Source: Dendrobium chrysotoxum (lineage: Eukaryota; Streptophyta; Magnoliopsida; Asparagales; Orchidaceae). From it: a DNA stretch of 64,000 nt. Under the pieces are notes generated by a model that saw nothing but the letters and a program-made list of their open reading frames with translations, did no database searches and was not told the DNA's origin. Location of the stretch: NCBI GenBank assembly GCA_019925795.1, contig CM034314.1:36449774-36513773 (forward strand), written 5' to 3'. How positions within the stretch are numbered: position 1 is the stretch's first letter; each line of letters starts with the position of its first letter. The position numbers and the translations under genes are program-made. This document shows positions 32,896 through 44,484 of this stretch, piece after piece.

Positions 32896-34350
32896 ATTAA
32901 TGTATATTCATAAAAAACTCATTAATTTGAAGCTCATTAGATGCATGTTCTTCTTTTTAAAGTCTAGAGAGATGATTAATAATTTGATTTTTAGTTCCTT
33001 TTCTATCAAAAAATTTTTACATCAAATTCCTATAACAGAAGAATCCATCTCACCAATCTCGGTTTTGTGTCTTTGTTTGTCATAAGGTATTTGATTGTAG
33101 AGTGATAAGTATAAATAATAACTTTTGTGCCAATCAAATAATACCAAAACTTATGAAAAGCAAAAATAATGTCTATTAATTCTTTTTTAGTGGTAGTATA
33201 ATTATACTGTGTAGAATTTAAAATTCTACTAGCAAAAAGAATGAAATGAAATTTCTTATTTTACTTCCGACCAAGAATAACACCTTCAAAAATATCACTT
33301 GCATTGCATATAACTATAAAAGGCAAGGGCCAATTAGGAGCAGTAATCAGATGTTATTTTAAAGTATTAAAAGCTTCAAGACATATAGTATTAAAAATAA
33401 AAGGGACATCCTTTTCCAAAAAATGACATAAAGGTTTTAAAATATTGGAGAAGTCCTTTATAAACCTCCTATAAAATCTTCCATGCCCAAGAAAGCTCCT
33501 AATTCCCTTAATAGAAGTAGGTGGGGGTAGTTTTTATATAACTTGAATTTTTACAATGTTTACCCCTAATCCTTAAAAATTTATGCTCTAAGACAATACC
33601 CTTAGTCACCATGAATTGACATTTCTCTTAATTTAGCACTAAATTTGTCTCTACGCATCTTTTTAATACTGAAGTTAAATGCACAAGACTAGAATCAAAT
33701 GTAGTGCCAACATAAAGAAGTTATCCATGAAGATTTCAATGGCCCCGCTCAATTATGTTTTAAAAAATGGCATCATGCATCTTTTAGCGGGATCATTATA
33801 AAGACTAAATGGCTTTCTCATAAAGATAAGTGCCCCATAATTACTAGTGAAGGTAGTCTTATCCTGATCCTTAGGTGCTACATGAATCTGGTGATACCCT
33901 GAATAACCATCCAAAAAATAGTAGATTGAATGTCCTGCTAACCTATCTAACATCTAATTAAGGAAAGATAAAAGAAAATGGTCTTTTCTAGTGGCCTTAT
34001 TTAGCTTCTTATAATCTATACAGATTCTTCAACCAGTGAAATCCTAGTATGGATAAGTTAATTATGTTCATTAGATATTACAGTCAAACCACCCTTCTTA
34101 GGAGCACTATGAATGGAACTCACCTAAGCACTACTAAAATTGGATAGAAATTCTAGCATCAAGCCATTTAAGTATTTCCTTTTTGACAACTTCTTTCATG
34201 GATGGGTTTAATTCTTCTTTGAGGATAAGCTTTTGGTATAGAATTAGCTTCCATTAAAATTCTATGTATATAAATTAAGGGGCTAATTCCTTTAATATTA
34301 GTAATAGAGCATCCAAAATCTTTCTTAAAATCTCCTAAAACCCTAATCAA
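32896..34350 (-). pseudogene. pol: Athila reverse transcriptase and RNase H remnant
   Basis: RT starts near 34350 with the lead-in (ITNIKGISPLIYIHRILME, 34168-34350). GGLTVISNEHN and CIDYKKLNKATRKDHF follow around 33970-34110. MLDRLAGHSIYYFLDGYSGYHQIHVAP (here split: first MLDRLAGHSIYYFLDG, then YSGYHQIHVAP) is open at 33753-33953. The catalytic YxDD box expected near 33700 is not intact. RNase H lies at about 33000-33450, with a decayed connection. Frames break often. Confidence 0.75.
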
Positions 34351-34374
34351 CTTGCCTTACTATTCCATTTCCAA

Positions 34375-34914
34375 TCATGTAGAGATGATCATAGGCAAAG
34401 TTGAATTTTTACCTAAAAAGGCATACTTAAGATGACTAGGTAAAACCTTAAGCTCTAAATTAGGAGCTATATCTATCAAAGGTCTTAAGATTCTACATAC
34501 ATATGAAGTATCTAAAGTCTCAAACATCTCCTTAAACATTCCAGTAGTATCTCTGATAGATTGAACAGATTCTCCTATGTCCTCAAAATCTTCATCCAAT
34601 GATTTCCTTCCTAACAATTATTCTTTAAATCTTTCCACTATAGCATCTTCCAAATCCACACTAAAACATTCTCTATTCTTTTCATGAGGGAACTTCATAA
34701 ATTTAAGAATATTAATGGTGAAGTTATTAGGATCTTTTAATTTTTTAGGAAGTTCCTTTTGAATGATAGCATTACACCTTTTAGTTAAGGCTATAATTTT
34801 GAATTCTCCTAATTTTCTTTTCTTATTTAGAATATTCTTCATGAATTTAGCATAGGTGGACGTCTGCTCTAGGGATTCAGAGAAAGGTATGATGATGGTC
34901 AACTTTTTAAACAC
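34375..34914 (-). pseudogene. Athila Gag-Pol linker/protease region remnant
   Basis: Two open pieces in different frames. 34618-34914 reads FKKLTIIIPFSESLEQ, YAKFMKNILNKKRKL and CNAIIQKELPKKLKDP. 34375-34617 ends with NLELKVLPSHLKYAFLG, which normally leads into RT. Both are typical of the protease and linker of Athila polyproteins. The protease active site itself (DxG) is not readable between 34375 and 34620. Confidence 0.7.
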
Positions 34915-36080
34915 TTCTAAGAACCTAAAGAATTACCTATCCAAATTCTATTTAATCAGCCTATAAGAAAAGGGTGGTGGTGGTCTCTTTACAACCTTCC
35001 TAATTAGTCTCTCAATTCTTTAGTGGGTTTAGGTTTCTCAATAAAGGGTTAAGGCTCTAAAGGTTCTTCTACACCACTATCCTTTTGAGGTTGATCTCTA
35101 CCCTTATAAGGGTATCCTAAATCTCTCCCACTCCTAAGCTGCATATTATTACATTACTTTTCTAATTTTAGATTGTTGATCAACCATGCAATATTCCCTA
35201 TCTAATTTTTTTATTTTTCTAAGGGCTTTAGATTGATACTGTAGTTAAATTCCCAATTCCAGTACTACCTCTTCAAATAGTGTCTTCTTATTCCCAAACT
35301 AAATGTTTTGATCATATCCCGAGGGGTAATGTTGCGGTGATCAATGTAGGTATTACGACACTTATGAGTCTAGGATTAACTATTATATTCAAGTAATTAT
35401 TATGCCTTTGTGGTCTAGCTCTAACTCCCATTATTTCTAATTTCTTAGAAATTATAGTTATTCGAGCAGTAAGAATTGATAAAGCATCCAATTCATAAAT
35501 TCCAGCTACCGTCTTAGTATTCATCTTATCAGCAGGCCACTAGAAATTATTTGTAGCCATTTTCTCTATTAGTTCATATGCTTCCTCAAATGTTATATAC
35601 ACTAAAGATCTTCTAGCTTTAGCATCTATGATTACTCTAAGGATTCCTACAAATCCATTATAAAAAGTCTAAACAACCAACCAATCTGGCAAAACATGAT
35701 GAGGTCATTTCCTAAGAATTTTCTCTAATCTCTCTGAACATTCATAAATTGATTCTCCCTCAAATTGGGCAAAAGATATGATATCATATCTAAGTTTGGT
35801 AGTTCTTGGAGGTGGAAATACTTAGCTAGGAATTTGTGAGCCAACTCATTCCAATTGGTTATAGAGCCTAGGGGTAAAGAATTCAACCACATATTAACTT
35901 TTTCCCTTAGAGAAATGGGAAATTTCTAATTCTAATTGCATCATCACTTGCACCATTATACTTATATATTACATATATTTCTAAGAAACTAGCTAACTAT
36001 AAGTTAGGATCTTAGATTGGAGTTTCCCCAAATTGAGAATTTTAATTTGAATTATGATAGGTTTCAATTCAAAGTTTTTA
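34915..36080 (-). pseudogene. gag: Athila gag remnant
   Basis: The Retrotrans_gag domain reads on the minus strand near 35560-35780: FAQFEGESIYECSERLEKIL, then PHHVLPDWLVVQTFYNGF and FEEAYELIEKMATNN. The FYNG and EEAYELIE stretches are hallmarks of this plant gypsy Gag. The N-terminal part extends to about 36080 and the C-terminal part to about 35150, with stops. Gag would form the particle around the element RNA. Confidence 0.75.
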
Positions 36081-36447
36081 GCCTAGATAATAGGTCTATT
36101 GATACTCTGATGGATTCCTTTTTCAGGGTTAACTTACTCTCTAAGAGGTCTAAAATGGTCCTAATCTTATAATAGTTTAGATATCTCTAAAATCTTTTTA
36201 TTTTTTTTAATTTTTATAAGGGTCCATTTTATCTCAGGATCAAATAACAAGGGCTCCTTATTAGATCTACCAAGCATGCAATAATGATGAAACAACTAAA
36301 ATAAAAATCATAAGCTAAAGAATCAATAAAATACTTATTTGGCTTTTACAAAATTTAATCAAATAGAATAAAGATATTGGATATAAGTAAGTCAAAGTAT
36401 ACACTTATTTCAATAATATAGTTAAGATTATAATATGCATGTTTCTT
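36081..36447 (-). other. Athila 5' leader
   Basis: Non-coding sequence between gag and the primer-binding site. It aligns with about 45960-46144 of the second Athila element (AGCATGCAAT.ATGA block near 36271 and 46025). Confidence 0.55.
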
Positions 36448-36464
36448 TCCTCGCAATAATGCCA
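36448..36464 (-). promoter_or_regulatory. Athila primer-binding site, tRNA-Asp-like
   Basis: The minus strand reads TGGCATTATTGCGAGGA, a decayed form of the tRNA-Asp complement used by Athila elements. The second element has TGGCATCATTGCGTGGGA at 46145-46162. Confidence 0.65.
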
Positions 36465-36468
36465 AAAA

Positions 36469-38032
36469 TGTAATATGGTGCTTGAATTAGAGCTTGCTTT
36501 GAATTGATATGAAAATATGCTTAAGTTTTATTTTATATAAAAATAATTAAATCCCACTAAATACACAAGTACACGTACCGATCAAGTAATAAAGTGTTAG
36601 AGTAGAGTGACTATCCCATGAGAAAGTATTATGCTTAATTATAACTAAACTACTACTACTTACTTCAAATGCGTAATTTATCCTACTAAAAGTAAAAATT
36701 GATATTTTTGAGTTTTTGTTACTTTAAGAAAACTTGCAAGAAGATTTGATACCATTAAAGATAAAATATTTTGGACAAAAGAATGCAATAACATAGTTTT
36801 CCTAATGAGACTCTTAATTTTAGATTCGGATTAGAATATATGACTCCCTAGATATCTGTTAAGCTTGTAGGGGTGAAAAAGAATGGTTTATGGCTTTCCT
36901 AAAGTTTTACTATCATAATAGAACCTTGAATATTTAAATGTCCTATGTTTAGGCATGCAACATTCTATTTTAATACTCCTATTTATTCAATCATTACTCC
37001 ATCGAGGCAATACATGACTAGATATTAACTATACACATGGCCACTATATGTATGAATGAAGAATGGAGATAATGAAAACATATATATATTTATTAAAGGC
37101 ATAAGAGTCTATATTAGTAATTGTTATACTTTTAATTCAATAGCCCACAACTAGAGAATTAGCCAGACATGGAAGAAACAACAAGCAAATTCATTTTTAT
37201 TTTATTCATTCAAAGATGCGATACAGGAGAAGTAATTAGAAAATTTTCATATGAAAGGATTAATGGATCTTCTCTATAGTCCTTTCTATAGTAATAGAGT
37301 TACTCTCACAAGAAAGTTTAAGATGTCCTAATACAAGTATCTTGCATTCCCCTAGCCTTCCTTAGACTTTAATGGTGCACTCAAGAAACACACTAAGAAT
37401 TACAAATTTTTGCTAAGTGATAGAACTCTTTAAATAATAGAATTAAAAAACTATTTATAGCAAGTACATCTACAAGCTTAGGTGCTGTAGTACTAAATAA
37501 GGTGGCACTTTGGTGGTATAAAATAAACTAGCACCTCAAAATTGAAATGCTTACTCTGCTATGGTGCTGGATGACCTGGCATGGTTAATGGATGAACCAA
37601 CATTTCTTTTGGTTGAGTCAGCTTGACTTTTCATCATTATAACTTCTCCATCAGGGTGCTCCAGAATTTGAGCACTATAGTGCTTGAATGTGACTTTCAG
37701 CACTGAGGCATTGCAAGGCTTGGTGCTTTGACACTCATTTTTTTGAGGCTCCAATGCTACGACACTCAATTTGGGTATAACAGCACTGTGTTACGTTGTG
37801 ACGCTGACCCTAGTGTCACTGCAACACTAAAAATAGAGAAAATAGTACTGCAATGTTTGAATTTGGAAGATCAACATTGACGGTTATAACACTTTTGTGC
37901 CTTATCTAATGGCACTACAGTGCTGGTTAACACTTGTAGTTTTTGCCTTTTCCTGTATATGTCTTTCACGAACATAACTAAAATAACATATTTTTATTCA
38001 ATTTAAACATAGTAAGCAGTGTATAATTTACA
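36469..38032 (-). repeat. Athila 5' LTR
   Basis: About 1.56 kb, plus-strand ends TGTAATATGG and AATTTACA. It aligns with the second element's 3' LTR (40217-40695 joined to 43375-44484). A minus-strand CTATAAATAG box lies near 37446-37455. Upstream of it in transcription direction (37470-37930) is an array of GCACT..AGTGC palindromes. Right flank TTTAA; no matching left TSD can be expected because the left LTR is deleted. Confidence 0.78.
37470..37930 (-). promoter_or_regulatory. GCACT..AGTGC palindrome array in Athila U3
   Basis: AGCACTATAGTGCT at 37671-37684 is a perfect 14-bp palindrome. GCACTACAGTGC at 37912-37923 has 5-bp arms and a 2-bp centre. Other near copies occur at about 37480, 37690-37700, 37783 and 37815. 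The array is placed upstream of the minus-strand TATA box, as in the Sirevirus LTRs. Confidence 0.75.
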
Positions 38033-38037
38033 TTTAA

Positions 38038-38262
38038 TAATTGATAACCATTAGGTGATTGATAGTGATTGAGTGGCTAATCAAGTAAACCTCAAGGGTT
38101 ATTATCAAATGATAGTTTTAGAGTCTAATGATTGAATCACATGCCAGCATAATGGGGAATTGGATTTAAGCTTTAAATTGGAATACAAGTAATTAACAAA
38201 TTAGATGAGCTTTGATTTATAGTTCTAACCATAGATAAAAATGAGGTCAACACTATGACTTT
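38038..38262. repeat. LR1 copy B/C, resumed
   Basis: Continues LR1 after the Athila insertion. It matches copy A from about 14170 to 14370 and copy D to 63110 (shared GTGATTGA, AATGAGGTCA strings). Confidence 0.75.
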
Positions 38263-38936
38263 CCAAAGCTGCCTAGGCTTTAAAAAGGTCTATAAATAGG
38301 ACCTTGCTTTGTCCTTTTGATTGATAGAAAAAGAATTATTTTTGTATGTTTAAATTTTGTGTAAAAATGCTTGGTGACTATTATATTCATTGGTGAAGCT
38401 TGATGATAGATTCTCTAGGGATTTGGTGAGTCCTTAGTTATATCTTCTTATAATTATTCCTCCTCTTTCTTAACATAATTTTTATCTCCTCTACTTAGTC
38501 TCAAGAAATGCATCCCCTAACCCCAAACATAACCAAACTCTCCAAAACCCTCCTAAATATCCCCATAAATCTCTCATAACCTTCCAAGGCCTTAAATACC
38601 TAAAATCATAATATAATATAGCAAAAATTCAAACATAGAGAGATAATTTCTTACTATGAGAAACCAAATTAAAAGTTTCATAACATCTCAACCACTAATC
38701 CAAAATATATAAAAAGCATCACCATTGGTTTTCTAACATCCTAAACCTTTGATGTTAAGTTTTTCATTATTTTTTCCAAGGAAACACATCTTTTTGGATC
38801 TTAGAAGTTTTAGACCCAAATCTAAAAAATTCTAAATCCTAACTTCACCACTACCCAAATAACCATTCCATCACCACCCTAGAGGACACCAATCAAGTTT
38901 CTACCATCACCATAGAGATCCCATTGACACTACATT
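38263..38936 (+). repeat. LR1 distal segment, copy C
   Basis: Aligns with 283-949 and directly follows the 3.3-kb LR1 sequence, which links the two parts. It begins with a TATA-type core promoter at 38291. The match to copy E stops at 38936. Confidence 0.7.
38291..38298 (+). promoter_or_regulatory. TATA box in LR1-C
   Basis: TATAAATA in the context GGTCTATAAATAGGACC. The matching site in copy E is CATAAATAAGACC. If functional, it says LR1 is transcribed on the plus strand. Confidence 0.5.
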
Positions 38937-40216
38937 AGGATCTTCTAACTATGATATTCAGAGTATAAGGCTAGAGAGTAGAGCATTTATATTGATGCCC
39001 AAATATTGATTCCACTCGTATAATGAAAAGTGATGAAGAATATAACCTTCCTTAATGAATAAGAAGTGAAAAACTTAAATTAATAAATACCTTTTCCTGG
39101 GAGATGGTTAAGGTAAGACCACATATAAAATTTAAGATGCTCAATCTAGAGTACTATATTTGGAGGATTAACCTGGAAATTCATGTCGCTATCTTTGAAT
39201 CCATTACATTACTGTTCAATGTTAACGACACTTTATAGTGTTGATTGTTCTTTACAACTCTCAATAAGTTGGCCCTTCAGAGGTTCTATTTCTTTCTCGT
39301 GGGGATACTCACCTCATTTATAGAGTTTAGTAGAATTTATCGCCTAATTTGCCCAAAGCTTTAGAAGAACTCCTATGGTCTCCTTAAGATGTGCCAAGAG
39401 CTGGGCAAGTTGTTGTATCATTTCACTATAACATTCTACTAGAAAATGGATATGAGAAAAAATTTTAAGTCTAAATTACATTATGATATCTATGCTTTAA
39501 TCCTTATATTTTCGTATAGGAAATAAGTTGAAATTATGAAATTAAACCAACATCATAATGCTAAAGCTTAACCGAATATTACAGTGCCTTGCTTTTAGCA
39601 CTGTAGAAGAGAGCCCTAAAAAATTTTTATGGAGAGCATAACATTGAGGTGATATCCAGGAGGTTCTGTAGTGCTAGATGGAGCACCACAGTGCTAAATT
39701 GCCCTGCGCTATGGTGGGAGTTGGTTGAACCAAAGTGATGAATTGTGAATTGACATGCCAGTCTTATAGTGTCGCAAATCCACCAAGCCAGCACCATAGT
39801 GCCAGTTCAATTATTTTAAAAAAATATAAATAGTAGTTATAGTGGTCATGTAAGGGGTTTGGCACATTATGGAGTCGTGTGTGTGTGTGTGTGTATGTGT
39901 GTGTGTGAGGGGCTATTCTTGAGAGGGAGCGGATCTTGGGTACTTGTTTAGAGTGTTATATTAATGTAGAGAGAAATAGAGAAGAGAGGAGTTTATACCT
40001 TGGATCTGGATCATTTCTAACCTTTCTTATATTTTCATCCTTTATTTTATAATTGTAACATTTTATTTTGTTAAGTGAAATAAAAATGTTTATGTTGAAT
40101 AAAATTATCTCCATGTGTAGCAAAACTTTTATTTTGAATCTATGAGCAGGTTTAATCTTTTTAATGTAATCATACCTTTTTTATTTCAAGCAAGTTTCAT
40201 TCAATTTATGTTTAGG
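38937..40216. other. Unclassified stretch with possible plus-strand LTR part
   Basis: 38937-39480 shows no gene I can name. 39560-39800 has GCACT/AGTGC-type strings like the Athila LTRs, including TACAGTGC (39580-39587) facing GCACTGTA (39598-39605). A plus-strand TATAAATAG follows at 39825-39833 and a GT repeat at 39877-39907. This is the layout of an LTR in the opposite orientation to the Athila elements beside it, but I cannot find its ends. Confidence 0.4.
39877..39907. repeat. (GT)n microsatellite
   Basis: About fifteen GT units interrupted once by an A. Confidence 0.9.
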
Positions 40217-40678
40217 TGATAAGGGCTATGGAGTGAAGTTTTGAATTGTATAAACATCTAGGGCTCTATCGCCCCTAAATAATGTTTAGGTTTTCTTTGA
40301 TATGAATAATAACAAAACTCTACTTGATATACGCAAGTATACATGTCAAATCAAGTAATAAAGTGATAGAGAAGAATGTTGAACCTATAAGAAAGTATGC
40401 ATACTTGTAAAAAACAACTATTTATTACTCTAATTGTAATAATTATCCTACCAAAATAAAATTGGTAATTTTTAGAGATTACATCACTGAATAAAATAGT
40501 AAAAATATTGGATACATTATTTAATAAAAGTGTTTTGGATTGATGAATTTAAATTGCATATCTTTCCTAACGAGACTTTTTATGGTAATGTGATTCAGAG
40601 CATATGAATCCCTTAGTCTCCATTGAGCTTGTAGGAGTGAAAAGATATATGCTAATCTCCTATAGTTATAGTATCTCC

Positions 40679-40695
40679 TTAAGAACCTAGAACAT
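40679..40695. repeat. 17-bp target-site duplication of L1b, left copy
   Basis: TTAAGAACCTAGAACAT, identical to 43358-43374 and natural LTR sequence. Confidence 0.95.
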
Positions 40696-43357
40696 GAATG
40701 GAAGGACACATTGGTTGTGTTGATCCCAAAGGTGAAGAACCCATTGGAGCCATCGCATTTCAGACCAATTAGTTTGTGTCAATCAATATATAAGGTGGTG
40801 GATAGAATGATTATGAATCGTGTGAAGTATTGTTTGCCCAAATTAATTACTGAAGATCAAATTTCTTTTGTTCCTGGAAGATCTATGTCGGATCACTGCC
40901 TATTGGCTCAAGAAATCTTCAACAAGTTCAGATTTTCTAGTTGCAAGAAAGGACTTATGGCAGTTAAAGTGGATATGGAGCAAGCTTATGATAGCATGTG
41001 TTGGCCAACTCTAGCAAAATCTTTGAAGTGGTTTGATTTTCCTCCAAGACTCATTATGCTTATTATGGAATGTGTTCAAAAGGTGAGATTTTCTATTCTC
41101 ATTAATGGGAGAAGAACGGGTTGGATAAAAGCTAAAGTGGATTTAGGCAAGGATGCCCATTATCCCCTTACTTGTATATTCTTTGCTCCCAATTGCTTTC
41201 CAATGCTATTTATCAAAGGGGTGTTGAGTTGGGCGTTAAAGTATCCCCTAAATCTGATAAAATTACACATTTATTATATTCTGATGATGTTTTGGTATTC
41301 TCTATTGGTTCCATGAGATCAGCCCTTTATTTGAAGAAAATCTTGAAGGATTTTTGTGGGTGGACCGGTCAAAAAATGAATAATATGAAATCTCAAATTT
41401 TATTTGGGAATTCAATGAAGAAAAGTTGTAAGAAGAAAATTGCAAAGAAGTTGGGGTACAAGATAGTGAAAGAGATGCATTACTTGGGAGTGAAGATGGC
41501 ATTGAGAAGAATTGTGAACTCTGATTTCAAAATTATTTTAGACCATGCGTTAGAAAGGCTAAATGCATGGGGGAGTAGGTGTCTTTCTTTGGCAGGAAGA
41601 GTTCTTCTGATCAAAAGTTCATTTCTTTCACTACCTATCTTTTTATCGACACATTCTTTGGTTCCTAAAAGAATTTTGTATGAGCTGGATAGAATTTGTA
41701 GAGATTTCTTATGGAATAAAGATAAACATAAGAAAGGTTTACACTATGTATCTTGGGAAGATCTTTGTAAACCAAAGTTGCTTGGTGGCTTGGGCCTTCA
41801 CTCTTCGATTAGTAAAGTGGGGCCTTTGAGGTCAAGAATTTCTTAGAGATTTATTCAAAATCCTTATTCATTGTGTAATCGTTCTATCATCTCTAAATAT
41901 GGTAGTGATGTGTGGAGTGGTATGGTTAGAAGAGGGAATTCTCCATCTTGGAGAATTTTGGTGGATGGAGCAAAGTAATTAAAGTTTTTTTTTAGATGGA
42001 AGTTGGTTAATGGTATCAAAGTGAGTATTATGTATGATACTTGGATCTTTGATAAACCTCTTAACAAATGGCCTACTTTTGTTAATTGTCATGAGCTTTA
42101 TAATGAATCAGTCCACAAGTTTATCTCTGAGGATGGCAGCTGGAATTGTGTGGAAATGCAGAATTGTTTTAATGATGACTTGATTTCAAATTATCTCTTG
42201 ATCTGAATAAAGATAGCATTGAACTTATTAAGTAACATTCGGGTAAATCAATTACTGCCCTTTCTTTTGAAGCCTGGATGGAAGCTTTCAGATGCCTGGG
42301 AGTGACGGAAGATAATCTTATTGAGACTTTGAATTATTTTAGGAAATTCAAATTGCTGCCTAAAGTTGAGTTATTTTAGTGGAGGTTATGCTAGAATGCT
42401 CTCCCTACTGACTCCTTTTTGAATTATAGGAACTTACTGCAATCTAATAGATGTCCTTATGGTTGTAATGTTGTGGAGAACCAAGAACATGTGGTTATTT
42501 TCTGCAGTCAGCTGCTTCTAATTGTGCATAAGTTGCATGAATGGGGATTTCAAGTTCCTATATTTGACTCCTACTCTAAGTGTTTAGAAGAGTTGAAAAG
42601 ATTGTCTATAGCTGACTTGAACATAGTTAAGCTTTAATGTACAACAGTTTATTACTCATGGAAAAGAAGAAACCAAATAAAGCTTGGAATGGCTACTTCA
42701 TCTGTTAATTTTTTGGCTTCAAATGTATTAACTTCCATTATTCAGCTATCGAAGAATCCAATTCTAGGAAACTGGGATGCTGATATCTGATTGGAGTCTG
42801 TTACTTGGCTTCCTCCTTCCCTAGATTAGATAAAGATCAATGTGGACACTACTCTGAAGGAGCCATATAATGCAGGTATTGGAGTTATTATTAGAGATCA
42901 CAAGGGGCATTTCCTTTGTGCTTTTGGTAAGTAGTTGAAGCATTGGGATATTACGTCTCTTGAACTACATGCTGTTCTTTTACTTAGAGAACACTTGCAA
43001 CGGTGGATGTCCCAAGACAAGGGAGTCATTATTGAAGGAGACAACTACAATGTGGTTACGCGGCTTCAAGAATCCTTGAAGAAGACGAAATGGCAACAAC
43101 TTGAGGATTGGAATAAAGACATTATTTTCCTCAACAATTTTAATAATGTTATTTTTCATTTGATTTCTAGAAATTGTAATAAAGTAGGCGATTGTTGTGC
43201 TACTTTAGCTTTAGATAGTAGTTTTACTTTTGATTACTTTTTGAAAAATTGTATTCCTTCTTCTTTGTTTTACTTATTGAAGAAGGAATGTGATTACTTT
43301 CTTTAGTAGCTTGTATCCCTCTATTTCTAATGCAATTTGCAATTTTCAAAAAAAAAA
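40696..43357 (+). mobile_element. LINE L1b, 5'-truncated insertion
   Basis: 2.66 kb, flanked by a perfect 17-bp TSD and ending in ten A residues (43348-43357). It starts inside the RT domain of ORF2, so the endonuclease and ORF1 are missing, as is usual for target-primed reverse transcription that stops early. It carries RT, a zinc-finger region and RNase H on the plus strand. The exact TSD shows that the flanks have hardly changed since insertion, yet the ORF already has frameshifts and stops, so some may have come from the source copy or the copying step. Confidence 0.93.
40700..43306 (+). pseudogene. LINE ORF2: RT, zinc finger, RNase H (L1b)
   Basis: RT starts at VVLIPKVKNPLEPSHFRPIS (40711), with FVPGRSMSDH and VKVDMEQAYDSM. 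A frameshift near 41145 breaks the DLGKDAHYPL stretch, and the other frame continues with LSPYLYILCSQLL. The polymerase box is YSDDVLVF near 41278. A thumb and connection follow to a stop at 41844. After further stops, 42419-42637 has a zf-RVT type zinc finger (RCPYGCNVVENQEHVVIFC). RNase H spans 42838-43306: VDTT, LELHAVLL, EGDNYNV and KVGDCCA give the four acidic positions. The order RT, zf-RVT, RNase H is typical of plant L1 LINEs. Stops at 41844, 41978 and 42638, among others, inactivate it. Confidence 0.88.
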
Positions 43358-43374
43358 TTAAGAACCTAGAACAT
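43358..43374. repeat. 17-bp target-site duplication of L1b, right copy
   Basis: Identical to 40679-40695; directly follows the poly(A). Confidence 0.95.
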
Positions 43375-44484
43375 TATACATCCTATGTCTAGCATGCAAA
43401 CATCCTATCTCAATACTCCTGGTTGTTCTTGCATTCATCCATCAAGGTTATACATCACACTAAATTTTAACTACACATATCGACACTATGTACATTAAAT
43501 AAAGAGAGGGATAATATTGAAAACATATTTTAACAGTTATAGAACAAGAGTTTTCATTAGTACTCCACATGCATTTTATATCATCAATCCAAAATAAGAG
43601 AATTAGTAAGATATAAGATGAATAATCAGCAAACTCATTTTAGTTAAACTAATAGAAGAATAAAATTACAAAAGAGTGATATCACCAAGAAGGATCAAAG
43701 TATCTTCTCTATAATCTTTCTCCCTTAACTTATAGAGTTGCTTCAAGAAACTCAAGCTAAGTACTCCAAATGATTGTATTTTGTACTTTCCCTGTCTTCC
43801 TTAGATTTTACACTAAGAGAGAACTAGAGAAGTACTCTTTAAAGTACTAAATTTTACACGAGTGATTGAACTCCCCTACTAATATAACATAATAACTATT
43901 TTTAAAAAAACACATAAAGGCATCTAGCACTATGGCTCTTGAAATAATGGCATCTCAACACCCTTTATGTAAACTAGCTCCTCAATATTGGAACTTTTGC
44001 ATTGCTGTGACACTCATTATCATGGATCAGTTATTTCAGTGAACAATCTCATCTTTTCACTAAAAGATCATGGCCTTAGAAGTTATGAATGTAACACTAT
44101 GGTGTTGTTGACATTCGAGCATTGTGGTGCCCAAGTAATAAACTATTACGCTAAGGTGTGAGAAATTGTGGCTCTGTGGCATTTGAAAATAGAGAATTCG
44201 GTGCTGCCAAGATGACTTTATGACTTCGTGGTGTTGATAATGCTGTGGCGCTGTCTGTATTGTCATCACAACACTTGTAAATAGAGAACTCGGTGCCGTA
44301 ATGTTAGAATTGGGTCACCATGATAGTGTTGAAGGAAGAGCTATAGCGTTGTTTTGTTAGACACTGTGGTATTATATACTATTTAGAATTTTCTACTATT
44401 TTTTAGTTTTTCCTACATAAAAATAACTAAATTAATACATTTTCATTGAAAGTAAACCACATAAAATAATATGTAATTTACACA

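Larger units (their letters stand above)
30455..38032 (-). mobile_element. Athila-lineage gypsy element, 3' LTR lost
   Basis: A minus-strand Ty3/gypsy element with a complete 5' LTR (36469-38032), a tRNA-Asp-like primer-binding site, gag, protease, RT, RNase H and integrase in gypsy order, a long 3' non-coding part and only a 56-bp stub of the 3' LTR (30455-30510). Wording of the Gag, linker and integrase parts fits the Athila lineage. It interrupts LR1 copy B/C. All genes are broken. Confidence 0.82.
40217..44484 (-). repeat. Second Athila 3' LTR, split by LINE L1b
   Basis: LTR sequence 40217-40695 and 43375-44484, about 1.59 kb together, ends TGATAAGGGC and TTTACACA. It aligns with 36469-38032. 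The palindrome region at about 43920-44400 is decayed. Confidence 0.75.

Noticed and set aside
41302..41502. Minus-strand frame inside LINE L1b
   Set aside because: Shadow of the reverse transcriptase reading on the plus strand.
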